A model generated the notes under the pieces. That model searched no databases and was not told the origin of the DNA. It worked only from the letters and a program-made list of their open reading frames with translations. The position numbers were made by a program, and so were the translations under genes. A DNA stretch of 64,000 nucleotides from Campylobacteraceae bacterium (GTDB taxonomy: Bacteria; Campylobacterota; Campylobacteria; Campylobacterales; Sulfurospirillaceae). Location: assembly GCA_027050775.1 (NCBI GenBank), contig JALUBH010000020.1, positions 212,609 to 276,608 on the forward strand, in the 5' to 3' direction. Numbering within the stretch: the first letter of the stretch is position 1; each line of letters starts with the position of its first letter. This document shows positions 34,645 through 43,834 of this stretch, one piece after another.

Positions 34645-35208
34645 ATGAGAATAAACATATCAAACATAGCAAATCTTCCAACAAAATATGGAAATTTTAA
34701 GATACAATCATTTCGTGAGGGCGTAAAAGAGCATCTTGTGATCTTTAATGAACCCTTTGGGCAAGCACCAATAGTCAGAATTCATAGTGAATGTCTAACA
34801 GGCGATACCATAGGAAGTCTAAAATGTGATTGTGGAGATCAACTACAATTTGCCCTAAAAACCATAGGTAAAAAGGGTGGAATGGTCATATACCTCAGAC
34901 AAGAAGGAAGAGATATAGGACTTTTGAACAAGGTAAATGCTTATGCTCTTCAAGATGCAGGCTACAATACGGTAGAGGCAAACCATCAGCTAGGATTTGA
35001 GGCCGATGCAAGAAATTATGAGATAGTTAGTATCATCCTTCATCACTTCAAAATAAAATCTATAAGGTTATTAACAAATAATCCAAAAAAACTCCATAGC
35101 TTAAAAGATATAGACATCGTTGAGAGAATTCCTATCATAATAGAACCAAACAAATATAATAAAGAGTATCTTAAAACAAAAAAAGAGGAGATGGGGCATT
35201 TACTGTGA
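34645..35208 (+). CDS. ribA: GTP cyclohydrolase II
   Basis: Opens GTP to the diaminopyrimidine precursor of riboflavin. The 187-residue stand-alone domain has the zinc-cysteine region RIHSECLTGDTIGSLKCDCGDQL and the catalytic YLRQEGRDIGLLNK block. The ATG at 34645 is preferred over one 11 codons upstream that lies inside the repeat; GGGG from the repeat sits 8 nt before it. No fused RibB domain is present. It overlaps rsmG by 4 bp. Confidence 0.95.
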   Translation: MRINISNIANLPTKYGNFKIQSFREGVKEHLVIFNEPFGQAPIVRIHSECLTGDTIGSLKCDCGDQLQFALKTIGKKGGMVIYLRQEGRDIGLLNKVNAYALQDAGYNTVEANHQLGFEADARNYEIVSIILHHFKIKSIRLLTNNPKKLHSLKDIDIVERIPIIIEPNKYNKEYLKTKKEEMGHLL

Positions 35209-35771
35209 ATATGCACTATCTCAAAACAAAAAAATTCTCAAAAGAGTGCGAGATTTTTACTAATTTGATTTTGAAATACAATAAAATTCACAATATAACA
35301 GGTGCAAAAAATAAAAAACAGATACAAGAAAATATAGATGATAGTATATACCCTCTAAATTTTTTATCGATAGATATAAAAAATGCCATAGATGTCGGAA
35401 CAGGGGCTGGATTTCCCGGATTTGTACTGGCTATGGCTATGCCTGATGTTCATTGGACTCTTTTTGAACCTATCAAAAAGAAGAGTTCTTTTTTACATTT
35501 GGCAAAAAGTGTGATAGGTTTACAAAATATTGATATAATTTCGCAAAGAGTTGAAGAGGTGAAAGCTTTTGATGTAGATTTAATATGCTCAAGAGCAGTT
35601 ACCAAAACCAACTCGCTGATAGACATTTGCAAAAACTTTATAAAAGAAGATACGCTTTTACTCTTTTATAAAGGCTCAAATGTGGATGAGGAGATACAAG
35701 ATATGAGAAACTGCCAAATCCATAAAAGAGGCAATCGAAACTATCTGCTATTAAAGGATATAAAGATATGA
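35205..35771 (+). CDS. rsmG: 16S rRNA (guanine-527-N7)-methyltransferase
   Basis: A 188-residue SAM-dependent methyltransferase of the GidB family. The SAM motif is AIDVGTGAGFPGFVLAMAMPD near residue 62, followed by LFEPIKKKSSFL and the VDLICSRAV segment. The start is GTG at 35205 overlapping the ribA stop (GTGA); an ATG two codons later is also possible. It overlaps the next small gene by 4 bp. Confidence 0.93.
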   Translation: MNMHYLKTKKFSKECEIFTNLILKYNKIHNITGAKNKKQIQENIDDSIYPLNFLSIDIKNAIDVGTGAGFPGFVLAMAMPDVHWTLFEPIKKKSSFLHLAKSVIGLQNIDIISQRVEEVKAFDVDLICSRAVTKTNSLIDICKNFIKEDTLLLFYKGSNVDEEIQDMRNCQIHKRGNRNYLLLKDIKI

Positions 35772-35992
35772 TATTTAAGTTATTAGTTTTTGGAGTAGTT
35801 GTTTTTATTGTATATACACTCTTTTTCAAGACAAGCCGAGGAAAAGTAGAACAACCAAAAAAAAGAGACAAAAAACAAGATAGTGATACGATGGTAGAGT
35901 GTGCAAATTGCTCTGTCTTTGTCAGTGAAAGCGAAGCTATAATCAAAGATGGAAAATTCTACTGCTCAAAAGAGTGTGCAGGAGTAAAATAG
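35768..35992 (+). CDS. PP0621 family small membrane protein with zinc-ribbon-like motif
   Basis: A 74-residue protein. One N-terminal membrane helix (residues 3-20) is followed by a basic linker and a C-terminal CANC...FYCSKEC motif that likely binds zinc. This is the layout of the PP0621 family, of unknown function. It sits between rsmG (4-bp overlap) and the next gene (overlapping stop/start), so it is part of the ribA operon. Confidence 0.78.
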   Translation: MIFKLLVFGVVVFIVYTLFFKTSRGKVEQPKKRDKKQDSDTMVECANCSVFVSESEAIIKDGKFYCSKECAGVK

Positions 35993-36363
35993 TGGAGATA
36001 TTTGGACATGATTTTATAGAAAACAGAGTTTTTTGCACTATAAACTCCACAGAAGATATAAAAAATACAACTCCAAATTCTGTACTTTTGATGGATTTTA
36101 ACAAAGAGATTATCACATACGCAAAAGAGCAAAATCTTCCATTTGGCGTCAGAGTAAACTCCATAAAGGAACTTGTCCTCTCATCAGCTTCAAAAGCATC
36201 CTACCTCCTAGTCAACCATAAGTTTTCACAAACAGCACAAAAAATTGCAAATGAATACATGTATGATGCAAAGATTCTTCTAGTTTCAAACGATGAAGAA
36301 GATATAGAATTTTGTGCCAAAAACGGCATAGATGGGATACTGTTTGAATTCAAACATCAATAA
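35992..36363 (+). CDS. Conserved hypothetical protein (small alpha/beta)
   Basis: A 123-residue soluble protein. The GTG at 35992 is chosen as start because AGGAG lies 7 nt upstream and it overlaps the preceding stop by one base. Alternating strands and helices (NSVLLMDFNKEIITYAKEQNLPFGVRVNSIKELVLSSASKASYLLVNHK) suggest a small Rossmann-like or TIM-fragment fold, but I cannot name the family. It overlaps the HlyIII gene by about 30 bp. Confidence 0.65.
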   Translation: MEIFGHDFIENRVFCTINSTEDIKNTTPNSVLLMDFNKEIITYAKEQNLPFGVRVNSIKELVLSSASKASYLLVNHKFSQTAQKIANEYMYDAKILLVSNDEEDIEFCAKNGIDGILFEFKHQ

Positions 36364-36985
36364 TTTTTCCATTGCCGAAGAAGTTTGGCATGCTATAACG
36401 CATGGAATTGGATTTTTTTTAGGAATTGCGGGGCTAGTCATACTTGTCCTTACCGCATCTTATCATTCAAACGCTCTTGGAATCACAGCTTCTGCTATAT
36501 ATGGCAGTACTTTAATCATCATGTATGGTTCATCCACTCTTTATCATTCGATTAGCAATAATCATATAAAAAAGCTTTTTCAGACTTTTGACCATGCCTC
36601 TATATATATCCTGATAGCCGGTTCATATACACCTATCTCTCTTTTGGTATTGAGAGGAGCTTGGGGGTGGAGTATATTTGGTGTAAACTGGGGAGTGGCT
36701 ATTTTTGGCATAATTTTAAAATTCTTATATCCAGGCAAATTTGAAAAATTATCTCTGTTTTTATATGTTATCATGGGCTGGATGATTCTAATAGCTTTTG
36801 AACCTCTAGTCCACCATATGCCAACCGATGGGTTATGGCTACTTGTAGCAGGTGGACTATTTTACAGCTTTGGTGTTATCTTTTATGTCAAAGATGCCAA
36901 ACCATACTTTCATACCATATGGCATTTTTTCGTTTTAGCGGGCAGTATTTGTCACTATTTTGCAATTTTATTCTATGTTTTTTGA
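36332..36985 (+). CDS. Hemolysin III family membrane protein (PAQR/TrhA type)
   Basis: A 217-residue protein with seven membrane helices. The family histidines are present: EEVWHAITHGIG near residue 17, STLYHSISN near residue 69, and FHTIWHFFVLAGSICHYF near residue 192. These coordinate zinc in PAQR folds. Bacterial members have been linked to membrane fluidity control rather than lysis. The start could be the ATG at 36332 or a TTG four codons later; both overlap the preceding gene. Confidence 0.88.
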   Translation: MGYCLNSNINNFSIAEEVWHAITHGIGFFLGIAGLVILVLTASYHSNALGITASAIYGSTLIIMYGSSTLYHSISNNHIKKLFQTFDHASIYILIAGSYTPISLLVLRGAWGWSIFGVNWGVAIFGIILKFLYPGKFEKLSLFLYVIMGWMILIAFEPLVHHMPTDGLWLLVAGGLFYSFGVIFYVKDAKPYFHTIWHFFVLAGSICHYFAILFYVF

Positions 36986-37031
36986 GCAATTTTATTCTAT
37001 ATGTTTTTTAGTTTTTCAGGTATAGTTTCAT

Positions 37032-37814
37032 ATGATAAATTTTTTGAGAAATACGCTATTTGAAAATTTGCAGTGCTCGAATGAAAATTTTGAGAAGCAC
37101 TACCATGATACTTATACGATAGGATTGACCTATAAAGGCTTTTTAAAATCCTACAATCTTAAACAAAATTTTGAATCATATATTTACTCTTGTCGCATAA
37201 ATAATCCAGGTGAAATTCACGGTGGAGTCTCAAAAGAGTGGTCGCATCTTAATTTCTACCCAAAAACTGAACTTTTGATGAGTGTCTATGAGCAAATATT
37301 TTCAGAAAAAAAGATACCTATCTTTGAAAAACACATTATATATGACGATATACTTTTTACAAAACTAGATAGATTTTTTCACTCCATATCTAATTTTGAG
37401 GACTCTTTAGGAGTTGAATCAAATCTTATAGATGCTCTGTCTTATCTGATTTTAAACTATACAACTTACGCAAGTGATCATTCCAATACATTTGATGATA
37501 AAAAAATTATAAAACAAACACTTGATTTCATTGGTGACTCTATTGAAGTGAATCTCACACTAGATTTACTTGCACAAAACTGCTCGCTCAGTAAGTACCA
37601 TTTTTTAAGAGTATTTAAAAAAGAGATCGGGATGACACCCCACTCTTTTATCATAAATGAGAGGATAAATCGTGCAAATATACTCCTGCAAAATGGAGTC
37701 TCTATAAGCGAAGCAAGTCAAAGTGTTGGCTTTAGTGACCAATCGCACTTTACAAGAAATTTTAAAAAATACTTTGGATATACCCCCAAAAAAAGCAATT
37801 TTATTCTATACTAA
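37032..37814 (+). CDS. AraC family transcriptional regulator
   Basis: A 260-residue regulator. The N-terminal half is a cupin-like sensing domain (NENFEKHYHDTYTIGLTYKG and NPGEIHGG). The C-terminal 100 residues form two helix-turn-helix motifs: LDLLAQNCSLSKYHFLRVFKKEIGMTPHSFI and ISEASQSVGFSDQSHFTRNFKKYFGYTP. This resembles regulators of exporter genes in the AraC/LysE-associated group. The EamA transporter begins 44 bp downstream on the same strand and is its likely target. Confidence 0.88.
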   Translation: MINFLRNTLFENLQCSNENFEKHYHDTYTIGLTYKGFLKSYNLKQNFESYIYSCRINNPGEIHGGVSKEWSHLNFYPKTELLMSVYEQIFSEKKIPIFEKHIIYDDILFTKLDRFFHSISNFEDSLGVESNLIDALSYLILNYTTYASDHSNTFDDKKIIKQTLDFIGDSIEVNLTLDLLAQNCSLSKYHFLRVFKKEIGMTPHSFIINERINRANILLQNGVSISEASQSVGFSDQSHFTRNFKKYFGYTPKKSNFILY

Positions 37815-37858
37815 CAGCTTCTTTTTTGCTACACTTGCACAAAAACTAGAGGCTTCAT

Positions 37859-38743
37859 ATGCTTGAAAAACACAAAAATTTGATATATATCTTACTATTT
37901 TTCGGGATGATTGGATGGGGAGCTTCTTGGGTAAATGCAAAAGTACTCAGCCACTATATTAATGCGTACGATATGATTCTATTTCGCTTTGGCATCACGG
38001 CGGTTTCAATGGTTCCTATCATCTTGATACTTAAAAAATCTTTCAAAATAGATATAAAAAGTTTCGGTATAGCATTTTTGGCATCTTTGGTCTTTATCGC
38101 ATATATGAAATACTATTTTATGGGCACGAAATATGGCACAGCTTCACTCGGTGGTGCTTTTGTAACGACGCTAGTGCCGATAATCACCTTTTTACTCTTG
38201 GCGATAATGGGTGAAAAAAAGATGAAGAGAAAAGACTATTTTGCTCTATTTTTAGGAGCACTTGGTGTCTTAACCATGCTAAATATATGGAACTCTACAC
38301 TCAAAGACATACTTGTTGTGCAAAACATATACTTTTTATTTGCCTCTTTCCTTTGGCCTGTTTTCACGATAATCAGCTCCAAATCAAAAAAAATCTCACC
38401 TATCGTTTTTAGTTTCTATCTGTATATAATTACCATCACGCTAGATGCGCTCTTCTTTGTAGATTTCAAATCCATCGCTTATGAAAGTTTTGATGGAAAA
38501 TTTTGGGTAAATATTCTTTTCCTCTCTTTGGTAAGTTCTACATATTCCAATACAGTGTATTTTGTAGGCATAGAGAGACTAGGAGCCGGCAATGTAAGCA
38601 CTTTTATCTTTTTAGTACCATTTTCTGCGATAGTACTAAGTGCTTTATTTCTGCACGAACATATCGGCTTTTATATCATCATAGGTACTGCTTTAACGCT
38701 GTATGCTGTTAAGATTTTAAATAATATCCGCTTTTTTAGATAG
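37859..38743 (+). CDS. EamA/DMT family transporter
   Basis: A 294-residue membrane protein with ten helices in two EamA repeats (WGASWVNAKVLSHY... in the first, GAGNVSTFIFLVPFSAIVLSALFLHE in the second). Family members export amino acids, nucleotides or other metabolites. It lies downstream of an AraC regulator. The substrate is unknown. Another EamA gene is at 41287-42174 but the two differ considerably. Confidence 0.88.
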   Translation: MLEKHKNLIYILLFFGMIGWGASWVNAKVLSHYINAYDMILFRFGITAVSMVPIILILKKSFKIDIKSFGIAFLASLVFIAYMKYYFMGTKYGTASLGGAFVTTLVPIITFLLLAIMGEKKMKRKDYFALFLGALGVLTMLNIWNSTLKDILVVQNIYFLFASFLWPVFTIISSKSKKISPIVFSFYLYIITITLDALFFVDFKSIAYESFDGKFWVNILFLSLVSSTYSNTVYFVGIERLGAGNVSTFIFLVPFSAIVLSALFLHEHIGFYIIIGTALTLYAVKILNNIRFFR

Positions 38744-38956
38744 CTTAAAGTGATAAAAAATATAAAATATATTAAATATATATTTATTTATCAACAATAT
38801 TAACCTCTACAAACTAAACTACTAAAAATTGGGTTTTTTCTGCAACTTTTTATCTCCCCTTGTTTAATTTTAGTTTAGTTTTATTAAATTATTTTTTACC
38901 TATATTTACTTTTCATACTATAGAATTTCATAAACCAAAACCAAAAAGGAGTTATG
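38744..38956 (+). promoter_or_regulatory. A/T-rich upstream region of the YfdX-like gene
   Basis: About 210 bp without genes. The half near the YfdX-like gene has phased T-tracts, then TACTATAGAAT as a likely -10 region around 38918-38928, and AAAAAGGAG before the start codons. The left half may hold the end of the EamA transcript; no clear terminator hairpin was seen. Confidence 0.35.
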
Positions 38957-39886
38957 ATGAAAAGAGAATTGATTACTTCAGTAGCCTTGGCATCTTTCAT
39001 GCTAGGTGTACCGGCTTTACAGGCTGCAAATGTTGTCTCAAAAGCAAATAGTATCAAAAAAGAGGTTAATTTCCAAAACAAAAATTTTAAAGTTGCCTCA
39101 AAGGATATCCAAAAAGGCCTAAGCAATACTCTTAGTGCTATCGCTGCGTTGGAGAAGAAAAAGACTGCAATTGCAAAAGGGGATCTTAAAAAATCAACAA
39201 AGTTTTTCGATAAAGCTCTAAAAGCTGATCCAAAACTTGGTCTTGTACCTATCGAAGAGAGTGTATCCGTATACCGATATGATGGCTCACCTAAGAACAT
39301 AAAGAATGCTCTAAAGATAGCAAAAGGTATGCTTGAAAAACATAATCTCCAGTTTGTAAGAGATATTTTGAATCCTCTAAAAGATGAAATAGTCATAACA
39401 ACACACTATATACCAATGGATGTATATCCGAATGCTACAAAAATAGCAGCAAAACTATTATCAAAAGGCAAAGCAAAAAAAGCTCTACTCGAACTAAAAC
39501 TTGGATTAAGCACTATAGTCGGTGACCAAGCCACCATGCCTATACCTCTTTTAGTTTCACAAGATTTTGTAACAATGGCCTCAAAAATAGATAAAACCAA
39601 AAAGAAAGAGGCAACAAATCTTTTAAGAAAAGCAAAAATAGAGCTTGATAAAGCTATCCTCTTGGGATATGCAACAAAACATTCAAGTGAATATAAATCT
39701 CTTGAAACTAAAATCACAGCTATCCAAAAAGAGATAAAAGGCAAAAATCAGGTAGAAAAACTATACAAAGATGTAAAAAAAGATTTCAAATCCTTAGTCC
39801 ATAAAACAAGAGGAGAGAAAAAGAACTTTGATTCCAATTCAGCATGGAACGGCGGTAAGATAAAACACAAAAGCACCCTTAAATGA
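38957..39886 (+). CDS. YfdX family periplasmic protein
   Basis: A 309-residue helical, lysine-rich protein with a signal peptide (about residues 1-23, ending PALQA). The YfdX core is seen in LSNTLSAIAALEKKKTAIAKGDLKKSTKFFDKALKAD and ALLELKLGLSTIVGDQATMPIPL. YfdX proteins are periplasmic and linked to acid or stress responses in enterobacteria. The second of two adjacent ATGs (38957) has the better spacing to GGAG. It is a single-gene unit with its own promoter and a hairpin terminator at 39924-39960. Confidence 0.82.
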   Translation: MKRELITSVALASFMLGVPALQAANVVSKANSIKKEVNFQNKNFKVASKDIQKGLSNTLSAIAALEKKKTAIAKGDLKKSTKFFDKALKADPKLGLVPIEESVSVYRYDGSPKNIKNALKIAKGMLEKHNLQFVRDILNPLKDEIVITTHYIPMDVYPNATKIAAKLLSKGKAKKALLELKLGLSTIVGDQATMPIPLLVSQDFVTMASKIDKTKKKEATNLLRKAKIELDKAILLGYATKHSSEYKSLETKITAIQKEIKGKNQVEKLYKDVKKDFKSLVHKTRGEKKNFDSNSAWNGGKIKHKSTLK

Positions 39887-39923
39887 TAGGGTAAAGATAT
39901 AGATAGCAATCTTTGAAAATAAC

Positions 39924-39960
39924 TGTCCCTAGAGCTATAATGAGTAAAGCTCTAGGGACA
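39924..39960 (+). terminator. Hairpin terminator after the YfdX-like gene
   Basis: A perfect 13-bp stem TGTCCCTAGAGCT / AGCTCTAGGGACA with an 11-nt loop, 37 bp after the stop codon, followed by AATTCTT rather than a long T-run. The gene on the other strand ends at 40021, so it may serve both directions. Confidence 0.6.
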
Positions 39961-40020
39961 AATTCTTATAACTCTCTGATTTTCTATCCCACTATAAAAT
40001 AGCAGGATAGAAAGGTTATA

Positions 40021-40335
40021 TCAGGCGATCACCTCATATACTTCAACTTCAGGCTTACTTGCAAACCACTCTCTTGATGGCAAATTTGCATGTGATTTTT
40101 TAAATGCTTCGCTTTGAGTATAGTCTGAAAAACTTTTCATATCTTTCCAACCCGTTACTATCGTAAAAGTATTGTTATTTGCAGAATTTGGCACATTTTG
40201 AGGGTATAAGAGTTTAACTTCCATGCATCCTGGTTGTTCCAAGATATGGTGCTTCTCGGCCGCCTCTTTTATATGCTTTGCATACTCTTCATTATACTCT
40301 TTCTTGATGGGGAATCTTGTAAAAACTACTACCAT
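40021..40335 (-). CDS. ABM-domain monooxygenase-like protein
   Basis: A 104-residue protein of the antibiotic biosynthesis monooxygenase superfamily (dimeric ferredoxin-like fold). The N-terminal MVVVFTRFPIKKEYNEEY strand, QPGCMEVKLL and the FTIVTGWKDMKSFSDYTQSEAFKKSH segment are typical. Members include heme-degrading IsdG/HmoB enzymes and small quinol monooxygenases. No neighbour indicates which applies. It is transcribed alone. Confidence 0.8.
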   Translation of the reverse strand: MVVVFTRFPIKKEYNEEYAKHIKEAAEKHHILEQPGCMEVKLLYPQNVPNSANNNTFTIVTGWKDMKSFSDYTQSEAFKKSHANLPSREWFASKPEVEVYEVIA

Positions 40336-40455
40336 AATTATCTACTCCTTAAAATTTTATATATATTTGCAAATAAAAATATCACAAAAATATTATTTTA
40401 GAATTATACTCCTCTTATGTAAATAAATAACAAAGGAAAATAAAAAATATAAATT

Positions 40456-41250
40456 TTATAGACTCTCTTGTATCTTTTTTATGTCGCCTATTGCTTTGTC
40501 CAGTGCTTCAAGATTAAGCATATTTGGTCCATCACACAAGGCAATATCTGGATTGGAGTGGGTTTCAAAGAAAAATCCATCTACTCCTATGGCTGCTGCT
40601 GCTCTTGAGAGTGGAGCTACGAACTCTCTTTTCCCTCCACTGCTTCCACCTGCGATTCCCGGCATCTGTACTGAGTGGGTGGCATCAAATACAACCGGAG
40701 CAAATTCACCCATAATCAAAAAACTTCGCATATCAACTACCAAGTTTCCATAACCAAAGGTACTACCTCGCTCTGTTAGCCAAACTCTATTTTTGCGAGC
40801 AATCTCCTTACCCTCTTCTTTTATACCCCTAGTTTCCAAAACTTTTTTAACTGAGTATCTCATATCGCTTGGATTTAGAAACTGTCCTTTTTTGATATTT
40901 ACTATCGCATCAGTCTTTGCGCTAGCTACCAACAAATCTGTCTGACGGCATAAAAAAGCAGGTATCTGCAATACATCCGCCACTTCAGCTACAATTTTTG
41001 GCTGATAACTCTCATGTACATCTGTGAGTATCTTAAATCCAAACTCTTTTTTTACTTCAGCCAAAAGCTTCAGACCCTCCTCTAGTCCCGGTCCTCTGAA
41101 ACTGTTTATACTCGTCCTATTTGCCTTGTCAAAGCTGGATTTAAAGTAAAAATCTATAGTTTTGTCTTCACTGTATTTTATCAATTTTTCCGCCACATTA
41201 AAAAGTAAGTCTCTACTCTCTATCGAACATGGTCCTGCTATCAAAATCAT
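40456..41250 (-). CDS. kdsA: 3-deoxy-8-phosphooctulonate synthase (KDO-8-P synthase)
   Basis: Condenses arabinose-5-phosphate with PEP to KDO-8-P for lipopolysaccharide inner core. The 264-residue protein has IAGPCSIES at the start, [11 protein letters not shown] near residue 37, [16 protein letters not shown] near residue 140, [10 protein letters not shown] near residue 190 and [19 protein letters not shown]. In many Campylobacterota this gene heads the ribH-nusB-pyrF cluster; here it is 37 kb away and transcribed apart from it. Confidence 0.96.
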   Translation of the reverse strand: MILIAGPCSIESRDLLFNVAEKLIKYSEDKTIDFYFKSSFDKANRTSINSFRGPGLEEGLKLLAEVKKEFGFKILTDVHESYQPKIVAEVADVLQIPAFLCRQTDLLVASAKTDAIVNIKKGQFLNPSDMRYSVKKVLETRGIKEEGKEIARKNRVWLTERGSTFGYGNLVVDMRSFLIMGEFAPVVFDATHSVQMPGIAGGSSGGKREFVAPLSRAAAAIGVDGFFFETHSNPDIALCDGPNMLNLEALDKAIGDIKKIQESL

Positions 41251-41286
41251 TTTATTACCTTTATTGTTTTTACTACACTACTGAAG

Positions 41287-42174
41287 CTATTTTATCGCCA
41301 CTAAAACACCACCTAATACTACCAAAATTATACCAAAAAATCCTATCATATCCGGTAAAGAGTCGCCTAACGAAACCCCTACAAATATAGAGAAGAGTAT
41401 GACCGCATAACTGCTAGCTCCTACGATACCGGCCTTTGTTTCGCCGTAAGCTTTAGTCATATATATTTGTGCTAGCGCGGCAAAAGCTCCAAGTCCTACT
41501 ATATATAGCCATGAGATTCCACTTGGTAGCACAAAAGGAGCGATTATGAAATCTAAACTTGGTAATTTATAGTAGTCGGATATCCACATAAAAAGAGCCG
41601 GAAAGAGTGAACCCATCGCCATAAAAGATATGACTATGATTCTTGTATCGTAATACTTTCTAAGTTCTCTTACGCTTGTATATGCTAAGGCAGCTGCGAC
41701 TCCGCTGAAAATTCCGATGATGTCTGTCTTTGAAAAGCTCAAACCGTTTGGCTTCATAATCAAAACCACACCTAGAAAACCGATAAAAACTGCTATCCAC
41801 CCTCTCTTATTTATCTTTTCATCCAAAAATATATAGGCAAATATCGCTGTCCATATAGGAGAAGTTCTCGAAAATGTCATAGCGTCCGCTAGTGTGATAT
41901 GTGCGATGTTATAAAAAAATGCCAATACTCCCAAAAGCCCCATAAAACCTCTAAAAAACAGAAGCCAGGGCTTACCACCACTCTGTTTTATAGGGTATTT
42001 ATATATTGTGGAGACCACAAACACCAAGCTAATAATATTTCTAAAAAATACAACCTCAACAGATGGCATCTGGCGAGAAAGTATCTTTGCAAAAGCGCCC
42101 ACGATAGCAAAAAACAGTGAAGCTAGAAGCATAAACAAAACACCTTTGTCGATGTTTTTAATAATTTTTTTCAA
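41287..42174 (-). CDS. EamA/DMT family transporter
   Basis: A membrane protein of about 295 residues with ten helices and two EamA repeats (SLFFAIVGAFAKILSRQMPSVEVVFFRN and GAFAALAQIYMTKAYGETKAGIVG). TTG at 42174 is the preferred start because GGGGAG lies 6 nt upstream. A TTG 8 codons earlier is possible. Either way the start is close to or inside the end of the DUF3108 gene, which suggests coupling. The substrate is unknown. Confidence 0.87.
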   Translation of the reverse strand: MKKIIKNIDKGVLFMLLASLFFAIVGAFAKILSRQMPSVEVVFFRNIISLVFVVSTIYKYPIKQSGGKPWLLFFRGFMGLLGVLAFFYNIAHITLADAMTFSRTSPIWTAIFAYIFLDEKINKRGWIAVFIGFLGVVLIMKPNGLSFSKTDIIGIFSGVAAALAYTSVRELRKYYDTRIIVISFMAMGSLFPALFMWISDYYKLPSLDFIIAPFVLPSGISWLYIVGLGAFAALAQIYMTKAYGETKAGIVGASSYAVILFSIFVGVSLGDSLPDMIGFFGIILVVLGGVLVAIK

Positions 42175-42934
42175 CCAACTCTCCCCTGATGTCTCCAAAT
42201 AATATCACATCTTTTAGCACAGCTTTTTGACAAAAACCATTTTCATTAAGCCCAAGATACAACTCTCCTTTTTTACTTGCAAATATCTTATCGCTCAATA
42301 TAACTTTCATAAATTTTAACCCCTTCATATCTCCACCAATCAGCTTCGAGAACTCTTTTTTACTCGCAGGAAAAAGATCAATTTTTCCTGTATTTTTATC
42401 TGCTCCAACAGCATGCAGGATATGATGTTTTTTGATATTTAATGATGGAAAAAGTTTTTTGAAGTTAAAAAAAAGGCTCAAGAGATCGTTATTTGTGTAA
42501 AATTGTACTTTTTCACTATGTTCACTTCTACTGTTGCCTTCTGTTTTTATCTTTGTTGCAATGATAGTTTTTGTTTTATGGTTAAATTTATATATGAGAG
42601 TATATCTTTTGATTTCTGTTTTTGTTTTAGTGCTAAAAGCATCACCAACATTTACCTCTCTTTGGACAATTTTTTTATAAAAATCCGGTAAAAATCTTCC
42701 ATCCTTTATCTCTCCTTGACTCTCATACCACTCCTGCCTGTCTCCACTAATAAAAGATGCGAAACCCGTAGATTTGGCATGCACTTTTATCTTGTACTTT
42801 TTACCCTCTACATGTAGCAATGTTTGTGCTGTACCGATTTTACCAAAGATACCAAAGCTAACTCTATATGTAGCTCTCATATCCTTTGCCCAGATACAAT
42901 TCATAAAAAGTAAAAAAACTATAATAAGACGCAT
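42158..42934 (-). CDS. DUF3108 domain periplasmic protein
   Basis: A 258-residue protein with a 16-residue signal peptide (ends NCIWA). The mature part has the DUF3108 pattern: TYRVSFGIFGKIGTAQTLLHVEGKKYKIKVHAKSTGFASF, then a C-terminal LYLGLNENGFCQKAVLKDVILFGDIRGEL. It is probably a beta-rich periplasmic protein. The function is unknown. Its gene starts 1 bp after the TSUP gene and ends overlapping the EamA gene. A CTACATGTAG palindrome (42808-42817) lies inside. Confidence 0.8.
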   Translation of the reverse strand: MRLIIVFLLFMNCIWAKDMRATYRVSFGIFGKIGTAQTLLHVEGKKYKIKVHAKSTGFASFISGDRQEWYESQGEIKDGRFLPDFYKKIVQREVNVGDAFSTKTKTEIKRYTLIYKFNHKTKTIIATKIKTEGNSRSEHSEKVQFYTNNDLLSLFFNFKKLFPSLNIKKHHILHAVGADKNTGKIDLFPASKKEFSKLIGGDMKGLKFMKVILSDKIFASKKGELYLGLNENGFCQKAVLKDVILFGDIRGELVEKNY

Positions 42935-42935
42935 T

Positions 42936-43691
42936 TTAAACCTTTAAATATGGTGAAAAGATTGAGACTAGAGATGTTATCACCAAAAGCGAGAGAATTA
43001 TCTTTTTTAGTTTCTCTCTATCTAAAAAATCACCCAATTTTACACCCCAAAGTGTACCGATTATGACAAGCGGAGAGAAAGTCAAACCAAGTATAAAAAA
43101 ATTCAACAATCTATCGCCAAAATTATAATACAAAAGAACTACTTGGAGCGGAGATGCCAAAAAAAACAGTGCCGAAAGAAAAGCTCTTGTCCTTATAGCA
43201 CTCCATCTTTGAGCCATCACCCAAATAACAGCAGGAGGACCTCCCATAGAGACCATTCCCAATGTCAGTCCACTTGTAAAAAAAGCTACAAATGTCCAAA
43301 ATGGGCTTACGGCCTTTTTAGATTCCACCTTCATGTAGAGTTGAGAAAGAACTACCAATAATATCGCGATACCTACTATTTGTTTGATACTGCTTTTATC
43401 AAAACCGCTAATCAAAGTAAGTACATATATGCCGATAGGAATCCCCATATATCTATATACCGTGCCTATACCAACTTCTTTCCAAAGTACATATGAGCGT
43501 AGTTTATATGTAGATGTAGCCGATTGAAAAAAGATTGGAATTGTAGTTAAAGATATAGCCTCATCAAGCCCAAGACCACTCCAAATAAGCATAGGAATCG
43601 CAAATATATTAAATGCAAAGCCAACAATGCCTTGGATAGTGCTACATAAAAAAAGTATAACTCCAACAAGAACAATAACAGAAATACTCAA
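42936..43691 (-). CDS. Sulfite exporter TauE/SafE family permease (TSUP), second copy
   Basis: A 251-residue membrane protein with about eight helices. TSUP signatures are TIQGIVGFAFNIFAIPMLIW near residue 18 and FTSGLTLGMVSMGGPPAVIWVMAQRW near residue 138. It differs from the gene at 3436 and fits a different subgroup. The start is TTG at 43689-43691 with GGAAAAAGA upstream. The following DUF3108 gene is separated by 1 bp. Confidence 0.87.
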   Translation of the reverse strand: MSISVIVLVGVILFLCSTIQGIVGFAFNIFAIPMLIWSGLGLDEAISLTTIPIFFQSATSTYKLRSYVLWKEVGIGTVYRYMGIPIGIYVLTLISGFDKSSIKQIVGIAILLVVLSQLYMKVESKKAVSPFWTFVAFFTSGLTLGMVSMGGPPAVIWVMAQRWSAIRTRAFLSALFFLASPLQVVLLYYNFGDRLLNFFILGLTFSPLVIIGTLWGVKLGDFLDREKLKKIILSLLVITSLVSIFSPYLKV

Positions 43692-43834
43692 TCTTTTTCC
43701 ATTTTTTATTAGATTATATCTGATAATATGTTAAAATTCTATAACAGAGTTTTTGAAAAACTATTTCGTGAGGTTTTGGTCTTATGAAGAAATCCCCTTT
43801 AAGAAATTCTAATTACTAAAAAGGAGTGTCTAAA

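Noticed and set aside
34356..34667. A 103-codon minus-strand frame through the repeat array upstream of ribA
   Set aside because: It reads through the hairpin repeats in the antisense direction and shows only repeat-derived peptides ([24 protein letters not shown]). It has no Shine-Dalgarno and overlaps the ribA start.
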